A DNA stretch of 64,000 nucleotides from Neurospora intermedia (taxonomy: Eukaryota > Ascomycota > Sordariomycetes > Sordariales > Sordariaceae). The position numbers were made by a program, and so were the translations under genes. The stretch covers positions 1,736,001 through 1,800,000 of the forward strand of contig BTPP01000005.1 of NCBI GenBank assembly GCA_037102815.1. Reading direction: 5' to 3'. Of this stretch, positions 39,543 to 52,234 are shown one piece after another (positions within the stretch are counted from its first letter, which is position 1; every line of letters starts with the position of its first letter). A model generated the notes under the pieces. The model ran no database searches and was not told where the DNA came from. It saw only the letters and a list, made by a program, of their open reading frames with translations.

Positions 39543-41892
39543 ATGGCGCCCTCACTCTCCAAGCCCGTCCTCCCTGTGTTTCGGGACCGCACCGTCAAGG
39601 GCATCATCACCCAGCTCACGTCCATGTACCTCGACAACCGCACCCGCATCTCACGCGCTGTCTACATTACCTTGTTTGTCGCCCTCGTTAACCGCGTCCG
39701 CCACGCCATCGCCGAGCAAAAGGCCGCCTCCGTTCGCGATGCTGTCAAGCGCGCCGAGCGCCAGGGCACCACGTCCTCGACCTCGGACGATGCCTCGGGC
39801 GGCAAGAAGAAGAAGGTGGAGCTGAATCGCGACTTCTTTCGCTCGCTGTTGCGGTTGCTCAAGATCGTTGTGCCCGGCTGGCGCAGCAAGGAGACGAGGC
39901 TGTTGATCAGCCATAGTTTCTTCTTGGTGTTGAGGACGCTGATCTCGCTCAAGGTGGCGGCTATGGATGGTGCGATTGTCAAGGCGCTGGTCAAGGGCAA
40001 CGGAAGGGAGTTTATCACGAGGATTGTGTATTGGATGTTGATTGCGGTGCCGGCCACATTTACAAACTCTATGGTGAGAACCTATTGTTTTTGCAACATG
40101 AGACGACATGCTAATCCTCTAAACCCACGCCACAGCTTTCATACCACCAAGCCGAACTGTCGTTAAAGTATAGGACGAGATTGACGCAGTATATTCACGA
40201 CAAGTACCTTTCGCAGCTGACCTTTTACGGTATCTCTGCGCTAGATGACAGAATCAAGAACCCCGATCAGCTCATTGCGGTTGATGTGGCCAAGTTCTCC
40301 AATAGTTTGGCAGAGTTGTACAGCAATTTGGCTAAGCCGATCCTCGATATGGTACGTAAACCCCCCTCCGACTGGCTGCTACCAATGGGCAACCTTTGGC
40401 TAACCTACAATACCTAGACAATCTACACCTTCTCGCTATCAAAGAGCGTCGGTGGAGAGGGTGTCGTATTCATGTCCCTTCTAGTCCAACTCTCCGCAAA
40501 CGTCATGCGAGCGCTAACACCGCCCTTTGGCAAATATGTTGCTGAAGAAGCGAGACTAGAGGGCGAGTTCCGCTTCCAGCACTCCAGACTGATAGACCAC
40601 AGTGAAGAGGTCGCCCTATACGCCGGTCACGAAGCCGAGAAGGACACGCTAGACAAGGGCTATTTCACCTTGATCAAGCACGTCAACTACATCTTGCGCC
40701 GGCGCTTCTACCACAGCTTCATGGAAGATTTCGTAATCAAGTACTTCTGGGGCGCACTGGGCTTGATGCTCTGCAGTGTTCCAGTTTTCGTCAAGCTGCC
40801 GGGCCAGCTCCAGATGAACATGGGTGATCGCACCGAGACGTTTGTGACAAACCGGAGAATGCTCCTGTCGGCTTCGGACGCCTTTGGCCGTATAATGTTC
40901 TCGTACAGGGAGATCATGGAGCTGGCAGGCTACACATCCCGGGTGTCGTCACTGCTGGAGGTCATGGACGACATTCAGAACGGACATTTTGAGAAGAAGC
41001 TGGTGTCTAGTTCGGGTACAGAGGATAACGAAGCTGTGCTCAAGGGCAGAGGTAAAGTGGTGGAGAGTAGGGATATCGAGTTTATCGATGTGTATGTTTT
41101 AACCCTCGCCTTCCTACCAAGTCGTTTGCATGCATCGCGTCGCTAACCCTTCCACACAAAAACAGCCCTATCATCTCCCCCAACGGCGACGTCCTTGTCA
41201 AAGCCCTCTCCTTCAAGCTCAGAGCAGGTGACCACCTACTCGTCGTCGGCCCTAACGGCTGCGGCAAGTCCTCCCTCTTCCGCATCCTCGGCGGTCTCTG
41301 GCCCGTCTACGGCGGCACCGTCCACAAGCCGCCCTTTACCGACATCTTTTACATCCCACAGCGCCCCTACCTCTCTCGGGGATCTCTACGCCAGCAAATC
41401 ATCTACCCGGACGGCCTGCGCACCATGCGCGCCAAGGGCGTCACCGACGCCGATCTGCTCGCCATCCTCAAGGTCCTCAACCTCGAGCACCTGCTCCAGC
41501 TCTACCCGGAAGGGTGGGACGCCGAGGCCGAGTGGCGCGATGTTTTGTCGGGCGGCCTCCAGCAGCGCGTCGCCATGGCCAGGCTGTTCTACCATAAGCC
41601 CCGCTATGCCATCTTGGACGAGTGCACGAGCAGCGTGACACTTGAAACGGAGAAGGTTATGTATGATAATGCCAAGGCACTAGGCATCACGCTCATGACG
41701 GTGTCGCATCGCCGTAGCTTGTGGAAGTACCATACCCACATTTTGCAGTTTGATGGGCAGGGGAAGTATGTATTCACGAAGCTGGATGCGGAGAAGAGGC
41801 TGGAGCTGGAGGATGAGAAGGAGGATTTGGATGTGTTATTGAGGCAGGTGCCTGAGTTGGAGAGGAGGATTGCTGAGTTGACTGCCGAGTAA
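39543..41892 (+). CDS. Peroxisomal ABCD half-transporter (Pxa1/Pxa2 family)
   Basis: Four exons, 39543-40073, 40136-40351, 40418-41091 and 41166-41892, give 715 residues. The membrane half carries the ABCD-specific segment [20 protein letters not shown], equivalent to the EAA-like loop of ALDP. The ATPase half has Walker [10 protein letters not shown] (~502), the signature [15 protein letters not shown] (~601), Walker B YAILDE (~622) and the switch His in [12 protein letters not shown] half-transporters dimerise in the peroxisomal membrane and import very-long-chain acyl-CoA for beta-oxidation. The C-terminal tail is a charged coiled coil. Start: the ATG at 39543; codons before it are non-ATG. 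Introns are 62, 66 and 74 bp. Sequence alone does not tell Pxa1 from Pxa2. Confidence 0.92.
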
Positions 41893-42645
41893 GATGTGGG
41901 ATGGCTTGATGATTACATGTATATGGTGAGATGAAATGAGACGAAAGTGGAATCGAAGGTTGGCGAGTTATGAATTCATCAGAGGGGCAGGAAGGATGGG
42001 TTTGACTCGACCCTCGGAGAATCCCGAGAAAAACTACAGTATATCCTGGATGGCTTTATTGTCCTTTTTTTTGCTTTTTGGATAGCAACGTGTTTGGATT
42101 TAAGAGACATGGACGCGAACATGGCATTTTACCCCAAATAAGTCATCGAGTTATCCTGGAGGTATCCTGGTTGGCACTGTCCCGCTCATTCCTTCAAAAC
42201 TCGTGTGGGTCCACGTATCATTTACTCACAGTTTGTAGACGTTATAAGTTGATGCCACAAAATTTGTGTCTTCATTCAAAGAAAAAGAAAGTAAGTCTAC
42301 AATACCCCAAACAAGCATCCTCATCCGATATCCAAAACAATGGCACAAGCTGACAGTTGTCTCCCTCCAAATTCGTTTATGGTTCAAAAGTCTTTTTTTT
42401 GTGTGATCCACATCACAAGAAAGAAGAAGAAACGTACATGCGTACAAATGATACGAGTACAACGTGGTAACAAGAAGGAGTATATAACGATAATATCCAA
42501 TCAACTCGATATCAACCCCTTACCCTCCCCCTTTATCCTACCCCTCATCAATCCCATCATCCTATCATCAACTATCCATGCAATTCAATCTCATTGAACT
42601 CCTCACTCAAGCTACATCTAATGTACAACTCCAACTTCTCCTGAC
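41893..42645. other. Convergent intergenic, ABCD transporter / cell-surface protein
   Basis: About 750 bp, AT-rich for this window, consistent with two 3' UTRs. No gene seen. Confidence 0.5.
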
Positions 42646-44523
42646 TTAGATCTTGTCAAGATACACCGCGGTACCAGTAGGCGCCGCGGGAAGCGTGCTG
42701 TTGCCAGCCGGGAAAGGAGCCAGCGTGGCAGAGGCAGCAGCGGAGGCGGTGGAAGTCTCGGCCTCATCGGGGCAAGAATCATCCTCACCCTCACCCTCAG
42801 CCTCGCCAGTGGTGTCCTCATCGGGAGGGCAGGACTCGTCATCACCGGAGCCGTTGGAGCCAGAGAGGTCAGTGCCGTTGTTGCCAATAGCAGCAGCGGC
42901 AGTAGTAGTGGCGGCGGGGGCGGCGGCAGTGGTGGAGGTAGCGCCAGAGACCTCGTTGTTGACGGCGGAAGGAGCGGTCATGGTCACGTAGACGGTGGAG
43001 GCGGGGAGAGTGACAGTGGAGGCGGGGACAGTGACGGTCATGACGGCGGCGCCAGTGGGGCAGTCGCTACCGGCAGCGGTGACGGTGACGGCGGCGGGGC
43101 ATTGGCAAGCGCCGGAGTCGAGACCGGAGCCAGAGCCAGAGCCAGAGCCAGAGCCAGAACCGTTGCCGTTACCGGAGCCGGAGCCAGAGCCAGAGCCAGA
43201 GCCGTTACCGTTGCCAGAGCCAGAGCCGTTACCGTTGCCAGAGCCAGAGCCAGAGCCGTTACCGTTGCCGTTGCCGGAACCAGATCCAGTGCCAGAGCCG
43301 GAGCCAGAGTTGGGAGAAGCAGTCTGGGTGGCGACCGAGGTGACGGTGGCGCCCACGCCAACAGTGACAGTCTTGGTGCCGATGGTGGTGGTGGTCATGG
43401 TGTAAGTGGTATCAACCTCGGCACCAGCAGCAGAAGTAGCGGGGTTGCCGCCACCGACGGCATTAGCGGCGGAAGTGGATTCGACAAGGGGGTTGGCGTT
43501 GGTCATGGTGATGGTCTTGACGACGGTGTTCTCGATGGTAGACATGACAGTGGTGGTGATGACGCGAGTGTTGCCGTTACCGTTGCCGTTGCCGCCGAGG
43601 GTGATGGTGACGGCCTTGGGGGTGGTGAGAGTCTCGACGGCGGTCGAAGTAACCTTGATGCCGGTGCTGGTGGCCTGGTGGAAAACGCTGGAGGAGATGG
43701 AAGAGGCCTCGGCCACAGGGCAGACGGTGGTGGTGAGATGAGCGGTGCGGGTAACAACAGTGGTGGCAAGAGCCTCGGTGGGGAGAGTGGCCAAGTCCTC
43801 GGTCCTGGCAGGGCAGTTGGTGATGGAGGCAGCACACGAAGTGATGGTCTCAACCGCGGTAGCAATCACGGTAAGAGTGGTGAGACCGGATGACGCAGCA
43901 GCAGCCGGGACAGTGGTAGAGTTGCTGAAGATGGGAGCGGAAGTAACCGCGGCAGAGGCGGTTGTGGGAGCAACCGAGGACAGGAGGGAGGGGCTGATGC
44001 CAGTGCTCGAAGCCCCGGCAAGAACGCTGGAGGAGATGGACGAAGCATCAGCAACGGGGCAGACGGTGGTGGTGAGATGAGCGGTGCGGGTGACGACCGT
44101 AGTGGCGAGAGCCTCGGTGGGAAGGGCAGCAAGCTCCTCAGTCCTGGCAGGGCAGTTGGTGATGGAGGCAGCACATGAAGTGATGGTCTCGATCGAAGTG
44201 GCGATAACGGTAAGGGTGGTGAGAGGCTGAGCTCCGGGGACGGTGGCCGTAGCATTGACGGCATCGAGGAAGCTATGCACTCCAGTAGAAAGGGGGACCC
44301 CAGTTGAAAGAGGAACACCGGTCGAGACAGCACCAAGCCCAGTGGAAAGATCGACAGCCGAAGAAGAGGCAACGGCAGCAGCCTCGGAGGAGCTAGCTAC
44401 GGCTTCGACAGAACTGACGGCGGGAAGAGTGGTGTTGAAGCGACGGTAGTGCATATGGCGAGGATGAGAGTAGGCGGTTGTGAGGGCGGCAAAGAAGCCG
44501 AGGGTAACGGCGGAGGTCTTCAT
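42646..44523 (-). CDS. Secreted Ser/Thr-rich repeat protein, probable cell-wall protein
   Basis: A single exon of 625 residues. A signal peptide ([19 protein letters not shown]) precedes short PLSTGV repeats. A 67-residue module then occurs twice, at about 101-167 and 214-280; both copies share [15 protein letters not shown] and [18 protein letters not shown] with three cysteines each. A Gly-Ser-Gly-Asn tract follows (plus-strand 43120-43310), then a Cys-containing tail ([15 protein letters not shown]), more Ser/Thr-rich sequence and an acidic Cys-containing part. There is no C-terminal hydrophobic segment, so a GPI anchor is not predicted. Composition suggests a heavily O-glycosylated wall-associated protein. 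The family is not named here. A CACGTG lies at 44546, 23 bp before the ATG. Confidence 0.82.
   Translation of the reverse strand: MKTSAVTLGFFAALTTAYSHPRHMHYRRFNTTLPAVSSVEAVASSSEAAAVASSSAVDLSTGLGAVSTGVPLSTGVPLSTGVHSFLDAVNATATVPGAQPLTTLTVIATSIETITSCAASITNCPARTEELAALPTEALATTVVTRTAHLTTTVCPVADASSISSSVLAGASSTGISPSLLSSVAPTTASAAVTSAPIFSNSTTVPAAAASSGLTTLTVIATAVETITSCAASITNCPARTEDLATLPTEALATTVVTRTAHLTTTVCPVAEASSISSSVFHQATSTGIKVTSTAVETLTTPKAVTITLGGNGNGNGNTRVITTTVMSTIENTVVKTITMTNANPLVESTSAANAVGGGNPATSAAGAEVDTTYTMTTTTIGTKTVTVGVGATVTSVATQTASPNSGSGSGTGSGSGNGNGNGSGSGSGNGNGSGSGNGNGSGSGSGSGSGNGNGSGSGSGSGSGSGLDSGACQCPAAVTVTAAGSDCPTGAAVMTVTVPASTVTLPASTVYVTMTAPSAVNNEVSGATSTTAAAPAATTTAAAAIGNNGTDLSGSNGSGDDESCPPDEDTTGEAEGEGEDDSCPDEAETSTASAAASATLAPFPAGNSTLPAAPTGTAVYLDKI
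43120..43310 (-). repeat. Coding GSGN minisatellite
   Basis: On the plus strand, CCAGAG and CCGTTACCGTTG hexamer-type units alternate. On the coding strand they spell runs of Gly-Ser and Gly-Asn. Units are multiples of 6 bp, so gain or loss keeps frame. Confidence 0.85.
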
Positions 44524-47386
44524 GTTGACTGATGTATGTACGTATCACGTGTGATTTTGGGTGTTGATTCTTTCCCTCTTTTTCAAGCCGTGGTCTGTGG
44601 TTGGCTGTAATGAGTGGTTATTGCGCCCAGGCAATGTAGTTGGTGGTGTTGTTTTCTTTTCAAAGAACGAAGATCGACTTCGCAAGACTGGCAGGTATAA
44701 GACACTTTGCCCGTAACAGAGAACGTAAAGGTGGGAAGAACGACAAGTGAAGTCTGCTAGACTGGCTAGACGAGGAGACAAGCAAAAGGAATGATGCTTG
44801 ACTTGTTAAGAGACAGACCACTAAAAAGAAGGAAGCTAAGGGGAAAAAGAGAGCAAGAGGGAGGTGAGATGGCAAGCACGAGACTTCTCGGGGGCTTTAA
44901 AGGATAAATCTTTGATGCCGCATCCACACAGCCAAGAGAAAAGAACCCCTGTTGACGATGGAAGCCCTGTACGAAAACGAGGCACAGCTGGGAGACTCTT
45001 GGATGGGGGGCTCCACAGATCCTTAACGAACGGAGCGGAGCGGGCTCTTCCATACAGAGCAATTCCCCCCGCCGTTGTCAAACGAGCAGAAAGCCGAAGG
45101 ACTGGAGGTAGCCATTGCGGTGAAGGTGATGATGGCGAGTACCCCAATGGCACCACGAGAACGAGGGTTCATCTTGTGGAGGAGAGTTTCGCGAAATCCA
45201 GGAGTCCCAATTTCTGTAACACGCGCGGATAGCATCCTTGTCGTGACAGGGATGGCAGCAGGAGGCAGACGCAGGAACGGATTTCCCGAGACAAGCACCG
45301 GGCCAATGGGATCAGGATGCCCACCTCCCGAATAAGATTCCCAGGGGCCTCGAGGGGCCAAGCAACAGAGAAGCGCGTGGAAATTGCCTACACGTAAAAA
45401 CAGCATCGGTTGGGAAGAAAGCCAAGGGAAACCTGGAGCTGTGCACGGCGGGGGTTGATGGTTATTGATGACAACATCCTTCACTAGATGGTGATCGTAA
45501 GATGGACGATCGATTCGGGTTCTAGATGTTGTAAGTGAAGAGCCTCTGAGACAAGTGATCGGCAGCAAAGACTGATGCCGAGTTTCGGTTCGCGAGATGT
45601 ACAGTTTGGTTTCAACCGTCAGGGCAGCGAACAGAATATCTGGAAAGCGGTTGTCAGTAAGGAGGATGGAAGGCAGGTTGTGGACGCGGCTGAGATGAGC
45701 CTTTTTAAACATATCCGTATCCGTGTATTTATATAGAAACCAGGCCCATGGCATGGTGACACCGTCCTACCCATCCATCAGACGGATGGTCAGACTGGTG
45801 GTCTTTGCAACGGTGTTTGCATAAACGTCCGCGACTCCCGCCCTGGTTCACACTTGTTCGAAGTCGGCTACGCTGCGCCACCCTTTCGAGAGATGAGTCC
45901 CCGTGTTATGTGACCCCTTGTGATGAAGAGTTCTTTCAGGGGGAGGGAGGGGGCAGTTGGGGTCGAGAAGAAGCCCAGGAGAGAGGCTGTTTCATCTTTT
46001 CCAGCTATCGGCATCACCCGTGATTCGTCCGGTCGACCAGGGGCCCCCATTGTACCCCACCATCCCCATCATCGCGGAACAATCGAGGACGGATTTCAAT
46101 GCTCGATCGGAGGGGCCGGCCAAGTGAAGCTTCAATGAAGATTCCATTGCAGGCATCACCTTGCTTCTGTTTCCTCGGAGGCCACTACCACGTAGGGGTT
46201 TAGACTCGGCTTCTCAAGTTTGCGGACAAAAGTCCGAAGAGCATTTGTGTCTCTCTGATGAAAAGCACGACGGGAATGTTGAGAGGTTTTGGCTTTTGGC
46301 TGTGGAAAAGGGCCGTTGTCAAGGCAAATTCGCAATTCATTCCCTGGTGACCGGCGGGAATAATGGCATCCTGACTCCTGACAAGGGAATCGGGTCCTTG
46401 TCCATGGCGAGCTTGGGTTGCCGAACTGCCGGGTTGTTGATAGGTACGAAGCGTCGTCAGTTTTTTTGGTTTTCTTTTTATCGCCGTTTGTGGACCCAGA
46501 CGCAATACGCGGACGGGAAAGCGGCAGGTGGGAGACGAGATAAATATGTAACGAGCTTGAGAGGGTTAGGGTTTCAAGGTGACCTCTTGGTTTGTGGCAC
46601 TTTCAATGTTTTTTTTTTCGAACTCGACCAGTTCAACAATAAATATTTCATGGAGATTCCAAGACGTGATGAATCTCAATCTCTTATTACACTACGTTGT
46701 TTTATCATCTGTCGGTCTACCTAGGGTTTTCTGACCACGCAGTCAATCAACATGCACAGATGTAAGCCGCACACTCTGCAGCAGCTTTGCTCTGCTTCTC
46801 TCGAGCAAGGTTTGGTGCATTGTGTCCGAATCAGGAATGTTCAACCACAATGTGTCTTTATTCGAGACGAGATGATTCACTTGTCGAAGCTGGATTCAAC
46901 TACACTACGGTAGACCCATCTTTTTCCAAGTCTATCTCTTTCTCTCTCGGTCGCGATAGTGTCTCTTCGCCAATCTAGAGGCGGCTTGAGATAAGCTCTA
47001 CCCTGGGCCGACCGACCGTAAGTCCATTTGGGTTAGATTTGTTGGTGTACATCCAATCCGGCTCACTGCAATCAGCGGGGAAGCATCAATGACGTGGTAC
47101 CCGGGCCGAAAAGGTACCTTCTTCCCTGGCTTTCGGAGGGGCTTATCCGGCATTTTGATGGCCGTTCTTCACCACGGTCACGGTCGGTGGAAACTCCGGA
47201 CAGGTGGGGGACAACAAGTCCAAGTTTCCGTAGCATTTTCATCACGCAATTTGCGGCGTTAGGTGTGCTTAAAGGCTAACATCGTCGCGACCTGAGGAAG
47301 CACCACGTCCCATATCTCAACACCCCCCTCCAGCACAATTCAGGAGGTCCGACAACTTGGGTTCAGATCGCGTTGCTTCATCTGAC
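44524..47386. other. Divergent intergenic, cell-surface protein / GGT
   Basis: About 2.9 kb of upstream DNA for two divergent genes. ORFs up to 243 codons (45023-45754, minus) show no domain or codon bias. It contains one TTAGGGTTT-like fragment near 46565, too short to be telomeric. No RNA gene recognised. Confidence 0.5.
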
Positions 47387-49257
47387 ATGTTGACGGGTTG
47401 ACGGGTGCCAAATATGCGCAAGTTCACTTCCTTCAGACATTCACGTCTCAAGCTCATCACTAACACGAAAACACAGTTCACCTATCACCACTGTTATGCG
47501 GCCTAGCCGTGCTGGGCCAGCTCGGCTCCGTAGTCATTGCTGTTCCGCTGGAGTTCAAGTACCAGAGGGTGATCCAAAACATCTCTTCTGAAGGTCATCG
47601 GGGAGCCGTGGCCAGTGAGAGCGCGATATGTTCCCAGATCGGCATTGACGCCCTCCGCAAGGGCGGTTCCGCCGCCGACGCCATGGTAGCCACCACCCTC
47701 TGCGTCGGCACCATCGGCATGTACCACTCTGGCATCGGCGGCGGCGGCTTCATGCTTGTGCGCGACCCGGACGGCAACTACCACACGGTCGACTACCGCG
47801 AGACCGCGCCCGCCGCCGCCACCCAAGACATGTATAACGACGACCCGAACGCCAGCGTGCTCGGCGCCCGCTCCGTCGCCATTCCCAGTGAGCTGCGCGG
47901 TCTCGAGTACGTGCACAGCAAGTACGGCCGTCTGCCATGGCACGACCTTGTGATGCCCTCGGTTAAGATCGCCCACGACGGCTTCAAGGTAACGGAGGAT
48001 CTGGTCCGGTACATGGCCAGCGCCTCGGCGTCGGACGACTTTTTGACCAGCGACCCCGTCTGGGCCCAAGATTTCGCTCCCAACGGCACCCTTCTCGGGC
48101 TCGGCGACACCATTACGCGGAAACGGTACGCCAAAACACTCCTAAAGGTTGCCCTCCTCGGCGCCGACGCCTTCTACAACGGCCCGATTGCCGACTCCAT
48201 CATCGCCCTCCTCCAGCCGCTCGGCGGCATCCTCACCCATTCCGACCTCGCCAACTACGAGGCCTCCATCAAGCCCGCGCTGAACATCACCTACCGGGAC
48301 TCCTTCCGCATCTTCGCCACCGATGCACCTTCTTCGGGCGCCGTAACCCTCTCCATCCTCAAAACCATGGAACAATTTCCCTCCCTCAACCTCTCCTCCG
48401 ACATCCCCCTCACCAACCACCGCTTCGTTGAAGCCATGAAGTTCGCCTACGGCGCCCGCCAATCCCTTGGCGACCCATCCTTCATCACCAACATCACCTC
48501 CTTTCAGGAAGCCATGCTCTCCTCCCAAACCGCCAAGTTCATCTCTTCCAAAATCCTCCCCAACTCCACCCTCCCCCTCTCCGAATACGACCCAGTAAAG
48601 AACTACGCCGCCGCTTCCCACGGCACTTCGCACATTGTTACGGCCGACCGGTCCGGGCTAACCCTCTCGTCCACCACGACGATCAACCTCCTCTTCGGCA
48701 GTCGCCTCATGACGCCTGACACGGGCATCATCCTCAACGACGAGATGGATGATTTCAGCCAGCCCAACAAGAACAATTCGTTTGGTTTCGTCCCTTCCCC
48801 CTCCAACTTTATCCGCGCCAGCAAACGTCCGCTGTCGAGTATCTGTCCCTTGATGGTCGAGCATGTGAGCAACGGCAGCTTGTGGTTCGCGACGGGAGCT
48901 GCCGGAGGAAGCAGGATCATTTCCAGTACCACGCAGGTGGCGTTTAATGTGCTCGAGGGACTTGCTGTCCATCCGAATACGACCGACTTGAAGGTCAAGG
49001 GGGTGGGTGGTGAGGGAAGCGTGATGCGGGCGGCGGTGGCGGCGCCGCGGTTGCACGATCAGTTGATGCCCGAGGTGTTGCTGGTTGAGAAAGGGTATGG
49101 ACAAGATGTATACGATGATTTGAAGCGAAGGGGACACAATGTGACTTGGCAGGCGCCGGGGCTGAGTGCGGTGCAGGCGGTGATGAGGTTTGGGAATGGA
49201 ACGTTTGTGGCGGCGAGTGAGACTAGGCAGGTCAATAGTGGTGGGTTTGCTGTTTAG
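47387..49257 (+). CDS. Gamma-glutamyltransferase
   Basis: The main exon 47477-49257 is certain; the first exon is tentative. The acceptor ACACAG at 47476 follows a strong branch site (CACTAAC). A 10-nt exon 47387-47396 gives the right phase and yields an N-terminus MLTVHLSPLLCGLAVLGQLG that reads as a signal peptide, about 596 residues in total. Its donor (GTTGAC) is weak. A 25-nt exon at 47089-47113 is an alternative. Family motifs: ASESAICSQIGIDALRKGGS, HSGIGGGGFMLVRDPDG and YRETAPAAA; the autocatalytic Thr is near 387 (HGTSHIVTAD), followed by NDEMDDFSQP. The enzyme is autocleaved into two chains and hydrolyses glutathione at the cell surface or vacuole. The ATG at 47496 is out of frame. 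Confidence 0.87.
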
Positions 49258-49649
49258 ATGGGATGCGCAAAGGTTAGGGATGACAGAACCTACATCGCCG
49301 ATGACAAAAAAAATTGTCAGGGACGAGCCTACTTACCCTTGGATACTCATAACGAAATAGCGGATCCTATAGACATTGGGAACAGCGATGATGATAATGA
49401 TTCAATGAGATAATCAATGAGAGAGGAAGTTTGTTCTAAAAGTCTCAACATTATGAAATAGGATATCTCGTACTAGCTCGCTCAACCGTTCAACACCAAA
49501 CCACCTGCCACCAAACCGACCCTCTTTTTTTTGAGTCCGTTCATGCTCATCTCAACAAGTGCCTGCCAAATATACATACTCATGACAAATTCGTCGTCTC
49601 ATCAGGAAAAAAACAACAACGCCGCCTAACATGTAATCTGTCTCTTCCT
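49258..49649. other. Convergent intergenic, GGT / adh-1
   Basis: About 390 bp, AT-rich, holding the 3' UTRs of two convergent genes. Nothing else seen. Confidence 0.5.
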
Positions 49650-50778
49650 CTATTTGCTGGTATCGACGACATATCTGCCGACAATCTTGCCCTCCTCCAT
49701 CAAGTCGTAGACTTCCTGCAATTTGCTGAGGCCAACCGTCTTGATGGGAACCTTGATCAAGCCGCGGGCAAAGAAGTCAAGCGCCTCCTGGGTATCCTGC
49801 CTGTTACCGACATACGAGCCCTTGATGGTGATCATGCGGATGACGGTGTCGAAAACGGGGGCCTTGAAACTCGCGCCAGCGGGGAGACCGATGCAGATGA
49901 TGGTTCCGCGGGAACGAACGTAATCGACGGCCTGGTGGAACGGCCTCTCGGACACGGCGAGAAGGATGACGGCGTGGGGACCGAGGCCGTCGGGGGTGGC
50001 AGCCTTGACATCCGCGACAAGGTCTTTGGTAGTAGTGAAGTCGACGTAGGCCTGGGCGCCCAGCTCGCGGCAGTTCTTGCCCTTCTCCTCGCCACCGTCA
50101 ATGGCGATGGCGTGCAGGCCCATGGCGTTGGCGTACTGAATGGCCATGCTGCCGAGACCACCGCCGGCGCCGACGATGGCGACGCACTGGCCGGGACGAA
50201 CACCGGACTCCTTGAGGCCCTTGTAGACGGTGATACCGGCGCAGAGGACGGGCGCGGTGGTCTCGAGGTCGCACCCCTTGGGGATCTTGGCGACGTGGGC
50301 GGCCTTGGCGATGGCGTATTGCTGGAAGGAACCGTCGACAGTGTAGCCGGACAGGAGGGCGTGAGGGCACAGGGGCTCGTCGGCCTGCATGCAGAAGGAG
50401 CAGGCCAGGCAGGAGCCGTTGAGCCACTTGATACCGGCGTGGTCGCCAACCTCAACCTCGGTAACGAGCTCACCCTTGGCTACGACGACACCGGCGCCTT
50501 CGTGACCGCCGACAAGAGGCATCTTGGTAGCGAGGGGCCAGTCACCCTTCATGGCATGAAGATCGGTATGGCAGACGCCAGAGTACTTGACGTTGATAAG
50601 GACCTCATCGGGGCCGGGCTTCTGGACGGGGATCTGCTTGAAGACGACGGCTAAAAAGGAAAGTTAGGACATAGGTCACAGGTGCCACTAGTAAGGACAA
50701 AGGGGTGTTGGACTTACGACCGCCCTTCTTCTCGACCACCTGGGCCCATTGCTGTTCTGGAATCTCGAACTGGGGCAT
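49650..50778 (-). CDS. adh-1: Zinc alcohol dehydrogenase ADH-1
   Basis: Two minus-strand exons, 50778-50718 and 50650-49650 (67-bp intron, GTAAGT...TTTAG), give 353 residues. It starts [20 protein letters not shown] and runs into [12 protein letters not shown]. Catalytic zinc ligands are Cys47 (GVCHTDLH) and His70 (GGHEGAG). Structural-zinc cysteines are 101, 104, 107 and 115 (CLACSFC...LC). The NAD site is [14 protein letters not shown]. The enzyme interconverts ethanol and acetaldehyde in the cytosol during fermentation or ethanol use. The strong C-ending codon bias suggests high expression. A TATA-like GTATAAGAG lies about 155 bp upstream, and a perfect 8-bp hairpin lies in the probable 5' UTR. 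The unspliced ORF beginning at 50552 lacks the zinc-binding start. Confidence 0.95.
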
Positions 50779-50831
50779 TGTGATGGTGTGTTGGTGTAGT
50801 GAAGTTGATGGAAGTGAAGTGAACACAATAG

Positions 50832-50852
50832 TCTCTTTCTATAAGAGACTGA
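50832..50852 (-). promoter_or_regulatory. Hairpin in probable adh-1 5' UTR
   Basis: AGTCTCTT and AAGAGACT form a perfect 8-bp inverted repeat with a 5-nt loop, 54-74 nt upstream of the ATG. It would form a stem-loop in the mRNA if transcription starts near the upstream TATA-like box. Function not known. Confidence 0.4.
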
Positions 50853-50931
50853 GGAAGCTCTGTGTATATGATGGAAGTCTATGAGGTACAACAAGTGATG
50901 TAAGCCCGAGAAGAGCTGCGGCAGCCATGAT

Positions 50932-50940
50932 CTCTTATAC
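50932..50940 (-). promoter_or_regulatory. TATA-like box of adh-1
   Basis: On the minus strand this reads GTATAAGAG, about 155 bp upstream of the adh-1 start codon. Position and sequence suit a TATA element of a highly expressed gene. Confidence 0.45.
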
Positions 50941-52234
50941 TCTTTCCGTCCCCCATCGCCCTTGCCCGGTCAGGGGATAGCAACAGGTCCGACCGATCGG
51001 CAACCGTTGGCAAAGAGGGGGAGGGAATGGATGACCCAAGCAAGGCAGGCAGGCGTCATGGTGGACAGCGAACCAAAGAAAACACGAGACTGCAAAGGCA
51101 TGATGACCACAGGAGGAAGGGAGGCCGAGATCTGCACGTCTCTACAGACGCGGCGAGGCTAGTGGTGGCTCGGTGGGAAGACAAGTCGGACGTCTGGCGA
51201 GGCAGGGGCCGAGACCGTCTACTGGAGGGTTCTTGGGGGTCTGTACACTAGAGTCTTGGTGTGTGTAGATGGACGAGGGAAAACGTATGATGTCGATGGG
51301 CGAGGCGGGACGTAGAGGATGTGACGGTACGGGGAGCTCCCACTGGCCAATGGCCCATTGTCTGCACTTTTCCATCAGCCCGGTGGATACCCCTCTCGAC
51401 GAGCCCCCCGTCCACGCAGTCGTCAGCAGCCTGATTGATCCATGGGAAGGGAAGCTTCAAGCTGCTGCTGCATCCGGCCGGTTCAAGGTTTCCGAATGCT
51501 GTCTCTTGAGAAGCAAAGAGGGGAGATCTCCGCTTCTGTCAACTGTACATACAAAATGCGGGGGAGCTAGCACTCGGACGCCAACAGTTGGAAGCAAACA
51601 AGGTCACGAGCTCTTGTTAGATGAAGCTGATCATGCACTAAGCGATTAGCATAGTGAAGGTCCCCCGGTGTTGATGTGTAAAAGAGGAGAAAGCTAAAAG
51701 GAGGACTGGGGGGAAATCGTGGGTTCTTGGCGCATGTCGACCGCGATCGTCCCAACTTGGCGCGAGTGATGTAAGAGATGGAGGCTGGGGTCAATGGATG
51801 AGATGTTCAATTGGCTTCAGTGTGGACCTGAGCGCTGAGTCCGTCGAGTGATGGGGTCGGCGGGGGTTCCCGTTGACATGGAAAGAACAGCGCTACAATA
51901 AAGTACACTACAGTACACTACACTAGCTTCTTGGGGGGGCAGCCCGCCCTACCTCTATGCGATCCAGCCTCAGCGGAGCCCGGCTAGTGTCACCCGGACC
52001 ATCAAAACGGCCCTTTTCCCGCTCATCATGTCAACAATGCTGTGAAGCACCTGAGGTTCTGATCCCATCTCGTGGTTTATGAGACGCTTTTTCCAGTCAT
52101 TATGGAGCGGCCGAAATCTCACCGTCTCTCCTTATTTTTGTGGGAACTTTCTCATCAAACTTCACTTTTGTCGCAGAACCAAACGCCCGGTGGTCGGCAC
52201 CTTGGATCCGAGTACAGTCTTGGATACAGTGAAG

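Noticed and set aside
45023-45754. 243-codon minus-strand ORF
   Set aside because: No domain or codon bias; lies in upstream DNA of the surface-protein gene.
46560-46575. TTAGGG-like telomeric fragment
   Set aside because: Only one unit, not tandem.
47496-47498. ATG as start of gamma-glutamyltransferase
   Set aside because: It is out of frame with the conserved domain; the reading frame enters through an upstream splice acceptor.
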